Part shown: positions 1-4,250 of the stretch, piece by piece
Numbering within the stretch: the first letter of the stretch is position 1
Layout: each line of letters opens with the position of its first letter
Assembly: GCA_004557545.1 (NCBI GenBank)
Contig: SFGV01000083.1
Location: 1 to 6,407 of the forward strand
From: Succinatimonas hippei
GTDB taxonomy: Bacteria; Pseudomonadota; Gammaproteobacteria; Enterobacterales; Succinivibrionaceae
DNA length: 6,407 nucleotides
Direction: 5' to 3'
Program-made: the position numbers and the translations under genes
The notes under the pieces: model-generated
The model's database searches: none
The model's input: the letters and a program-made list of their open reading frames with translations, nothing else
Told to the model about the DNA's origin: nothing

Positions 1-100
1 AAAGAACTTTTCTTAGCGCTTCGCTCGGTTACGCTCTGTCTTGCGACAACGGAAATGCATTATAGAGATTTAATTCTCTGTGTCAAAGGTTTTTTTTAAC
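1..100 (-). promoter_or_regulatory. rRNA-operon-type promoter and start of leader, reading leftward out of the window
   Basis: On the minus strand there is a perfect -35 TTGACA (81-86), a 16-nt spacer, and a perfect -10 TATAAT (59-64) followed by GC, as in the discriminator of enteric rrn P1 promoters. Directly upstream of the -35 is a run of eight A (plus-strand T-run 90-97) in AT-rich DNA, matching a proximal UP-element site. Transcription would start near 50. The leader contains a short AGCG/CGCT stem (boxB-like, 15-25) and ends at the window edge with GTTCTTT (7-1), which fits the first bases of an rrn boxA antitermination element. The 16S gene would lie a little further left, outside the window. 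A stable-RNA (tRNA) operon is the main alternative. The promoter elements are seen directly; the rRNA assignment is inferred from their combination. Confidence 0.8.
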
Positions 101-315
101 TTTTCCGTATTTATTATTTAACATTTTGTATTCACTGCTAATATTTGCAGAACAATGGTTTGTTTTCTTATATGGTGGATAAACTACCCTTTTCCTGATA
201 ATTTTGGCGGCGGCATTCATAAAACGTTTTATTTCACTCCCTTAAATACAGACGAAAGCCTTTTTTCCTTACCGGCGCTAAAATCAGCCTAAAGTTTACT
301 TTTTGGAAAATACCT
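101..315. other. AT-rich intergenic region with two palindromes
   Basis: No convincing gene is seen between the leftward rrn-type promoter and the secreted-protein gene. Two symmetric sites stand out. At 135-150 there is a CTGC/GCAG-flanked palindrome around AATATT, with one mismatched pair; it lies about 50 bp upstream of the rrn-type -35 box. At 219-232 there is a perfect 14-bp palindrome with core AAACGTTT. A TAAAAT box at 279-284 could be a -10 for the gene at 316, but it has no recognisable -35. Regulatory roles are guesses. Confidence 0.4.
219..232. promoter_or_regulatory. 14-bp perfect palindrome, LacI-family-like core
   Basis: ATAAAACGTTTTAT is perfectly self-complementary with a central CG. 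It shares the 8-bp core AAACGTTT with the palindrome in the kinase promoter at 4178-4189. LacI/GalR-family repressors commonly bind such CG-centred palindromes. It lies about 84 bp upstream of the ATG at 316, in AT-rich DNA where a chance palindrome is possible. Confidence 0.3.
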
Positions 316-690
316 ATGATCAGGTTTCACTCTTTACCTTTATGCGCCCTCATAACTCTGGCGGCTTTTATTCTCTCCGCCCTGCCCTGCGCCGCGACTG
401 AGCAGGACACTGATAAAACCGCGACACAGAGCATATCAGCGAACGACAGCAGCGCTGCCAAAACTCAACCTTCCGACCAAGACTTAAAGCAGTCTCAGGC
501 AGACGCCGATCCGGCTCAATCCTTCAGTGTTCCTGATGTCAATTACAAGAACTGCGCTGACAGCGCGCTGCTTGAAAAGGTTATAGGACGCCTTAAACAG
601 GCTGAGACCAAAAACGATCTCAGTCGCGATAATTTAAGCTTAATTAAAGACTTCGCCAGGCAGTGCAAGGCTGTGCTGAACAACCGCTGA
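316..690 (+). CDS. Small secreted (periplasmic) protein of unknown function
   Basis: I do not recognise this 124-residue protein. Residues 1-27 form a typical Sec signal peptide: Arg3, a hydrophobic core at about 8-23, and a likely cut after the CAA at 25-27. There is no lipobox, since Pro precedes Cys25. Residues 28-69 are a low-complexity polar linker rich in Ser, Ala, Asp, Gln and Thr, probably disordered. The C-terminal 55 residues look folded and mostly helical, with two cysteines (80 and 117) that could form a disulphide in the periplasm. The ribosome site is weak (TGGAA, 304-308), but the signal peptide begins exactly at this ATG, which supports the start. The gene stands alone, divergent from the rrn-type promoter and convergent with the DUF386 gene, with a shared terminator between them. 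Function is unknown; a small envelope or adaptor protein is only a guess. Confidence 0.75.
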   Translation: MIRFHSLPLCALITLAAFILSALPCAATEQDTDKTATQSISANDSSAAKTQPSDQDLKQSQADADPAQSFSVPDVNYKNCADSALLEKVIGRLKQAETKNDLSRDNLSLIKDFARQCKAVLNNR

Positions 691-706
691 GAGCCTTCAC
701 TTTACG

Positions 707-751
707 ACAAACAAAAAGGGCGACCTGAAAAGGTTCGCCCTTTTTGTTTGT
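707..751. terminator. Bidirectional intrinsic terminator
   Basis: A long stem pairs 707-726 with 731-751 around a GAAA tetraloop (727-730), with one bulged base. The GC core GGGCG(A)CCT is flanked by an A-tract on the left and a T-tract on the right, so either strand gives a GC stem followed by a U-rich tail. It sits between two convergent genes and can serve both. Confidence 0.93.
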
Positions 752-769
752 TTATCAGTTAATTGTTAA

Positions 770-1222
770 TTAAATCTTAACCTTAACCACTACCTTTACC
801 ACATCCATTTCCTTACCATTGTACGCGGCTCGGGGCATGTGGATCTCCTCAGGCGGCACTACGACGAAGTCGCCTTTTTTGAGGTTTACCGGAGTGTAGA
901 AGTCAGGAGTATCGTAGAACCAGACATCATTCTCAGGCTTTGATTCGTTGAGCTTGGCGTCCTTGAGCAACGCCACACCGAAAGTCTCCTGACCGTCAGC
1001 CAGATACTGAATGTCAAAATAGTCCCTGTGAGCCTCAAATCTGGCTTTTGAAAGCGGGAGAGTCTTATAGCGCTGTACCAGAGCGAAAACTCCGTCCACG
1101 ATGTCATAACGGCCGTCCGCCATCTTGGTGACATCATTATCCTGAAGCCATTTGTAGGCGGCTTTGAATTTCGGATCGAGATAATCGTACTTCTGCGCAA
1201 GCTCGATTGATGACGCTAACAT
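770..1222 (-). CDS. DUF386 (YhcH/YjgK/YiaL) family protein, probable sugar anomerase
   Basis: This 150-residue protein has the usual length for the family, which adopts a cupin-like beta-barrel. Members include NanQ/YhcH, an N-acetylneuraminate anomerase, as well as the EbgC-type beta-galactosidase subunit. Visible signatures are the FEAHRDYFDIQYL block (62-74, with His65 and Asp70), the PPEEIHMPR block (123-131, with His128) and the closing KVVVKV strand. The histidines fit the metal site of the family. The start is well supported: AGGAGA lies 8 nt upstream of the ATG. It follows yfcE on the same strand after 92 bp and has its own candidate extended -10, so it is probably transcribed separately as well. 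No sialic-acid or beta-galactosidase genes are visible, so the sugar cannot be named. It is probably cytoplasmic, as no signal peptide is present. Confidence 0.92.
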   Translation of the reverse strand: MLASSIELAQKYDYLDPKFKAAYKWLQDNDVTKMADGRYDIVDGVFALVQRYKTLPLSKARFEAHRDYFDIQYLADGQETFGVALLKDAKLNESKPENDVWFYDTPDFYTPVNLKKGDFVVVPPEEIHMPRAAYNGKEMDVVKVVVKVKI

Positions 1223-1255
1223 GTGTTTATTCTCCTAAAGCAGTTTGATGCTCAA

Positions 1256-1264
1256 ATCATAGCA
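1256..1264 (-). promoter_or_regulatory. Candidate extended -10 promoter for the DUF386 gene
   Basis: The minus strand reads TGCTATGAT, an extended -10 (TGn plus TATGAT, five of six consensus bases). No good -35 is seen, as is usual for extended -10 promoters. The predicted start is near 1249, giving a leader of about 27 nt that includes the AGGAGA ribosome site (1231-1236). Confidence 0.5.
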
Positions 1265-1314
1265 GAGATCAGATCACTTTTACGCATACTTCATTCCGAA
1301 CTGTGTCGCATATC

Positions 1315-1917
1315 TCATCTGGAACTGATATGAGCAGGCAGGGAGGCAAATTCAAGACGGTTTACGGATCTGCCATCAAGAGTAAAAAGCTCAATTCCAT
1401 TCTCATCCATTAAGGCAAAGCCTGCCTCGGTACCGCCCTTTGGGATGGTTGTAGATCCGGGATTAACGTTGACTACGCCTGATTTTGTTTTAAAGATCCC
1501 GCTTATATGAGTGTGCCCTGAAATCACGATATCACCGGGACACAAACCAAGACGTTCGCGATCCTCATCAGATGAATAATGGTAAAGATGCCCGTGGGTC
1601 AGAAACACCCTGACAATTTTGCCAGCAGAGGGAACCAGCACCCAGCCGTATGGAGCGTTACAGGGGAACGAGAACACCATCTGATCGACCTCGCTGTCGC
1701 AGTTGCCGCGCACCGCGATTATCCGATCCTTGTACCGCTCAAGCTGCGGCGCCACCTCCATTGGATCATAGTCACCGGGAACACGGTTACGCGGGCCATG
1801 GTTTAACAGATCACCAAGCAGTATGAGAAAGTCACATTTAAATTCTGAGAAGAACCCCAGAGCCTGCTTGAGCTCATAATTACCACCGTGGATATCAGAA
1901 AGGATGAGATAACGCAT
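1315..1917 (-). CDS. yfcE: YfcE-type metallophosphoesterase (phosphodiesterase)
   Basis: This 200-residue protein is a calcineurin-like metallophosphoesterase of the YfcE/MJ0936 type, a cytoplasmic, metal-dependent enzyme. E. coli YfcE (184 residues) hydrolyses artificial phosphodiesters such as bis-pNPP; its natural substrate is not settled. All metal-ligand motifs are present in order: SDIHG (Asp8, His10), LLGDLLNHG (Asp36), GNCDSEVD (Asn72), THGH (His108, His110) and GHTH (His135, His137). The NPGS..IPKGG segment near 152-162 and the LNHGPRN loop also match YfcE closely. Compared with E. coli YfcE it has a few extra residues around 110-125 and at the C-terminus. GAGG lies 7 nt before the ATG, which supports the start. 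It is divergent from the MFS gene across 119 bp. No terminator follows it, so some read-through into the DUF386 gene is likely. Confidence 0.95.
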   Translation of the reverse strand: MRYLILSDIHGGNYELKQALGFFSEFKCDFLILLGDLLNHGPRNRVPGDYDPMEVAPQLERYKDRIIAVRGNCDSEVDQMVFSFPCNAPYGWVLVPSAGKIVRVFLTHGHLYHYSSDEDRERLGLCPGDIVISGHTHISGIFKTKSGVVNVNPGSTTIPKGGTEAGFALMDENGIELFTLDGRSVNRLEFASLPAHISSR

Positions 1918-1962
1918 CTAAAAACCTCAAATGAACGCGCCAGTACCGGAACTTGTTATTTC

Positions 1963-1968
1963 ATCATA
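1963..1968 (-). promoter_or_regulatory. Candidate -10 box for yfcE
   Basis: TATGAT on the minus strand, preceded by TG, predicts a transcript start near 1956 and a leader of about 39 nt that includes GAGG at 1925-1928. No convincing -35 is seen. It lies in the 119-bp divergent region shared with the MFS gene. Confidence 0.35.
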
Positions 1969-2024
1969 CATCTTTATCGAAATTTTCCGCTCTCTCGCCT
2001 GTACGTAACCTCTTTGTTCTGAAT

Positions 2025-2030
2025 TAAAAT
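2025..2030 (+). promoter_or_regulatory. Possible -10 box positioned for a leaderless MFS transcript
   Basis: TAAAAT matches five of six -10 positions and would place the transcript start at or within a base or two of the A of ATG at 2037. No good -35 hexamer is found at 16-18 nt, so promoter strength is uncertain. Confidence 0.3.
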
Positions 2031-2036
2031 GCCCGC

Positions 2037-3425
2037 ATGAATACGCGTTTCTTTCTCCTGGCATCAGTATGCCTGACTTCATTTTCAAGCTCGTTCATGT
2101 CGAGCTCGCTCAATATCGCGGTTGACGCGATAGCGCTCAATTACGCGGTAAGACCTGAGCTTATCACCTACGCTATCTCAGCCTATGTCATAGCCGTCAC
2201 GGCCTTTCTCCTGCCATCCTCCGCGCTCGCGAACAGGATCGGTTATCGCAAAGCCTATACTCTGGGAGCTTTAGCCGCCTCTGTCGCCGCGGTTGCGGCC
2301 GCGTTGTGCCCGAATTTCTATCTTTTCATCGCCGCGCGCTGTATTCAGGGAGCCGTAAACTCCGTGATCTTCGCGACCGCCACCGCGGTATTGAGCGACA
2401 ATATCGAAAAACAATACCGCGGCAGCGCCATAGGGCTTTCGGTAGCCTCGGTGTACGCCGGGCTGACCCTGTCACCTGTTATAGGCGGAGTGCTTACCGA
2501 TACTCTTGGATGGCGGAGCATGTTCTTTATTTCAGCGACGCTCAACCTCATCGCGGTTTTGCTTTCACAAAGGATAAAAACCGACCGTCCCAATACTGAC
2601 TACTTCCCTTATTTGAAAATGTCAGTGGCCTCCTCAGGCCTGGTACTTTTCCTGTTCTCACTTGAGCGTCTGACCTCAAGCCCTTACCTCACATTTTCAT
2701 TGGCAACGGGGCTTGCTCTTATAGTCTGGTATCTAACGCTCGAGCAGCGCTCCAGACATCCTCTTTTAAGGATCACTCTGTTGTGGAACAACCCTATCTT
2801 AGGCTGCGCGCTCGGAGCGTCTTTATGCAATTACATGGCTACCTTCGCCATAGCCCTGCTGCTTTCAATGCATCTGCAGCTGCTGCGGGGATTAAGCGCA
2901 ATGGAAGCCGGGCTGATCCTGATAATTGAGCCGGGCATTCAATGCCTGATCTCGCCTTTTTCAGGAAAACTCAGCAACAGGGTCAACCCTGGTTTAATCG
3001 TCCTGTGCGGCATGGGTATTTCAACGCTTGGCACTCTGGTTTTCTCGTTTTTAACCCCTGAAAGCCCGCTTGCGCTTCTCTTCATAGGTCAGATCCTCTG
3101 CGGCGCGGGCTTCGGGCTTTTCTCAGCTCCCAACACCACCATTGTGATGAACAGCGTGCAGCGTGACAAATTCGCTCTGGCATCAGCCCTGCAGTCTATG
3201 ACCCGCAACGCGGGAATGTCGGTGTGCATGGCCATTGTCAGCGCGATTTTCGCTCTTATGATCGTCTCAGCTCCAAGAAGCGCTAGCTACTTTATCGAGC
3301 TCAATCACTCGCTTGAGATCTCATTTACGTTCTCAACCCTGCTTGGTGTCGCGGGGATCGTTTTTTGTCTTTTGGGAATTAGGGCTAGAGTAAAGGCAAA
3401 CACGGTTGAGGCTGATAGCAGGTAA
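2037..3425 (+). CDS. MFS transporter, DHA2 (EmrB/QacA-like) 14-helix drug/proton antiporter type
   Basis: This inner-membrane protein of 462 residues has about 14 predicted membrane segments, the DHA2 pattern: roughly 4-21, 42-60, 74-91, 94-119, 131-150, 160-178, 193-209, 215-232, 253-278, 290-307, 318-338, 344-365, 378-410 and 426-449. The family exports drugs, dyes, bile salts or metabolites using the proton gradient. The motif A loop between helices 2 and 3 reads LANRIGYRK (64-72), with Asn where many members have Asp. Helix 5 carries the antiporter motif C, ending SPVIGG (146-151), followed by TLGWRSMFFI. The substrate cannot be deduced. The start is fixed by an in-frame TAA at 2025-2027, and no Shine-Dalgarno sequence precedes the ATG. 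A TAAAAT box ends 7 nt before the ATG, so the message could be leaderless. No membrane-fusion partner is adjacent, so it probably works alone. Confidence 0.9.
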   Translation: MNTRFFLLASVCLTSFSSSFMSSSLNIAVDAIALNYAVRPELITYAISAYVIAVTAFLLPSSALANRIGYRKAYTLGALAASVAAVAAALCPNFYLFIAARCIQGAVNSVIFATATAVLSDNIEKQYRGSAIGLSVASVYAGLTLSPVIGGVLTDTLGWRSMFFISATLNLIAVLLSQRIKTDRPNTDYFPYLKMSVASSGLVLFLFSLERLTSSPYLTFSLATGLALIVWYLTLEQRSRHPLLRITLLWNNPILGCALGASLCNYMATFAIALLLSMHLQLLRGLSAMEAGLILIIEPGIQCLISPFSGKLSNRVNPGLIVLCGMGISTLGTLVFSFLTPESPLALLFIGQILCGAGFGLFSAPNTTIVMNSVQRDKFALASALQSMTRNAGMSVCMAIVSAIFALMIVSAPRSASYFIELNHSLEISFTFSTLLGVAGIVFCLLGIRARVKANTVEADSR

Positions 3426-3462
3426 GCGTTTTTTTGTGATTAGATTGAGAAAGACGGGACAT

Positions 3463-3493
3463 TGCCCAGCGGATTTTCTGATATCCGTGGGCA
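3463..3493. terminator. Stem-loop downstream of the MFS gene, possible terminator
   Basis: TGCCCA and CGGAT (3463-3474, one bulged G) pair with ATCCG and TGGGCA (3483-3493) around an 8-nt loop, giving an 11-bp stem. It lies 38 bp after the MFS stop, in the convergent region. The plus-strand flank after it is only modestly T-rich, so efficient intrinsic termination is uncertain. Confidence 0.4.
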
Positions 3494-3525
3494 CGGCTGT
3501 TATTTGTCTGACAGATGATTGTTAT

Positions 3526-3546
3526 CCCGGCGATGTAAAAGCCGGG
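3526..3546. terminator. GC stem-loop downstream of the EIIA gene, possible terminator
   Basis: CCCGGC (3526-3531) pairs with GCCGGG (3541-3546) around a 9-nt loop. It begins 14 bp beyond the EIIA stop on the minus strand. No U-run follows it on that strand (ATAACAATC), so it may act as a 3'-end stabilising hairpin rather than a true terminator. Confidence 0.4.
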
Positions 3547-3560
3547 GTCAACCTGTGAGC

Positions 3561-4049
3561 TTATTTCTTTACTACGGCGTATTTCATAACCACGGTTTTG
3601 CCGGCCTCGCAAAAACCGGTTCTGATCACAAGGCGCTTCACATCATCTATGGTGTTTGAGGTGATGACAACCGGAGTGGTTCCGTCATAGCCCTCTTTTC
3701 TGATCATATCGAGATCCATCTGGCAAAGGGGCTGTCCCGCCTCGACCATGCTTCCCTTTTCAACCAGAGCCTTAAAGCCCCTGCCGTTAAGCTTTACGGT
3801 ATCAAGCCCAAGGTGAACCAGAACCTCTATTCCGTCAAAGCCTCTTATTCCATAGGTATGCAGCGTAGGGGCGATGAATGAGATCTCCCCTGATACCGGC
3901 GCTACCACCTCTCCATCACTTGGAATAATGGCGATGCCGTCGCCTACGACCTTGCCTGCGAAGATCGGATCATCAAGATCAGACAGAGCGATGGCTTTTC
4001 CGCTCAGTGGCGCCTTAATCTCATGAAAATCAGCCTTACCTAATAGCAT
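3561..4049 (-). CDS. crr: PTS glucose-type EIIA component (Crr-like), stand-alone, no N-terminal helix
   Basis: This is a cytoplasmic phosphocarrier that takes phosphate from HPr and passes it to an EIIB domain. In enteric bacteria the same protein also controls inducer exclusion and adenylate cyclase. The fold markers are complete: APLSG (14-18), FAGKVVGDGIAI (31-42), APVSG (51-55), and the two active-site histidines in LHTYGI (equivalent to His75 of E. coli Crr) and VLVHLGLDTV (equivalent to phosphorylated His90). TPVVIT then follows. The usual ptsH-ptsI neighbours are absent. The start is taken at the ATG at 4049 (162 aa), because AGGAG lies 6 nt upstream; the GTG one codon earlier would be only 3 nt from it. 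An in-frame TAA at 4068-4070 excludes a longer form, so the roughly 18-residue amphipathic membrane helix of E. coli Crr is largely missing. The family is certain; whether it is the cell's general Crr or a paralogue is open. Confidence 0.93.
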   Translation of the reverse strand: MLLGKADFHEIKAPLSGKAIALSDLDDPIFAGKVVGDGIAIIPSDGEVVAPVSGEISFIAPTLHTYGIRGFDGIEVLVHLGLDTVKLNGRGFKALVEKGSMVEAGQPLCQMDLDMIRKEGYDGTTPVVITSNTIDDVKRLVIRTGFCEAGKTVVMKYAVVKK

Positions 4050-4072
4050 CACAGTCTCCTGTTTAATTTACC

Positions 4073-4100
4073 GTGGGGGTACGAAAAACAGAGTACCCAC
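4073..4100 (-). other. Stem-loop in the EIIA 5' leader
   Basis: GTGGGTAC and GTACCCCCAC (minus-strand order) form an inverted repeat, at 4100-4093 and 4082-4073, around a 10-nt loop, with two extra C. It ends about 13 nt before the AGGAG ribosome site of the EIIA gene, so it could shape translation or mRNA stability. It has no tail of U on either strand. A promoter upstream is likely, for example the extended -10-like TGGCATGAT at 4112-4120, which would put this structure in the message. Confidence 0.4.
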
Positions 4101-4154
4101 TCTATTTACGTATCATGCCACAGCCCTCAATAACCTGTTTTGTCATCATGCTTA

Positions 4155-4176
4155 AAATGAGACATTGACAGCTTTT
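4155..4176 (+). promoter_or_regulatory. Weak candidate CRP site at about -41.5 of the kinase promoter
   Basis: Aligned by eye to the 22-bp CRP consensus, 14 positions agree. The left half is good (AAATGAGA); the right half is poor, with the important C at position 16 replaced by A. Its centre (between 4165 and 4166) falls exactly 41.5 bp upstream of a start at 4207, the class II activator position. This fits a promoter with a perfect -10 but no correctly spaced -35. The TTGACA inside it (4165-4170) is 24 nt from the -10. Confidence 0.35.
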
Positions 4177-4177
4177 T

Positions 4178-4189
4178 GTAAACGTTTAC
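4178..4189. promoter_or_regulatory. LacI/GalR-family-type operator in the kinase promoter
   Basis: GTAAACGTTTAC is a perfect 12-bp palindrome with a central CG, typical of LacI/GalR-family operators. It lies directly upstream of the -10 box, centred at about -23.5 relative to a start at 4207, where a bound repressor would block RNA polymerase. No LacI-family regulator is encoded in the window. It may also affect the divergent EIIA gene. Confidence 0.65.
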
Positions 4190-4194
4190 GACTC

Positions 4195-4200
4195 TATAAT
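4195..4200 (+). promoter_or_regulatory. -10 box of the kinase promoter
   Basis: A perfect TATAAT, predicting a start near 4207 and a leader of about 44 nt with GGAG at 4241-4244. The -35 position (around 4172-4178) holds only a T-run, so the promoter probably needs an activator. Confidence 0.7.
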
Positions 4201-4250
4201 TCCCGTATGCAATCAAACAGCGCCAAACAGAAGCGCAACTGGAGTTTCGT

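Noticed and set aside
155..292. A 45-codon plus-strand open frame starting at ATG 155 in the AT-rich intergenic region
   Set aside because: No good ribosome site, unusual composition (WW, GGG, many aromatics), no recognisable motif, and it spans both the palindrome at 219 and the candidate -10 of the next gene.
886..1200. Longer open frames lying inside the DUF386, yfcE, MFS, EIIA and kinase genes in other frames
   Set aside because: They overlap well-supported genes entirely, have Arg/Ser-rich shadow composition, and show no family motifs or ribosome sites.
1311..1334. CATATC/GATATG inverted repeat across the yfcE stop as a terminator
   Set aside because: Only 6 AT-rich pairs with a 12-nt loop and no U-run.
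3426..3560. A short open frame crossing the MFS-EIIA convergent gap on the minus strand
   Set aside because: It runs over both flanking genes' ends and two stem-loops, with no protein-like sequence.
4050..4052. GTG as the EIIA start codon
   Set aside because: Only 3 nt from AGGAG; the next codon is ATG at a normal 6-nt spacing.
4141..4164. Imperfect inverted repeat TGTC(A)TCA ... TGAGACA upstream of the kinase
   Set aside because: Short arms with a bulge; the right arm is better explained as the left half of the CRP-like site.
4165..4170. Perfect TTGACA upstream of the kinase as its -35 box
   Set aside because: It is 24 nt from the TATAAT; sigma70 promoters need about 16-18. No -10-like hexamer lies at the right distance.
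4214..4230. Direct repeat CAAACAG twice at 10-bp spacing in the kinase leader
   Set aside because: Only two short copies; no known regulator is suggested and chance is likely.
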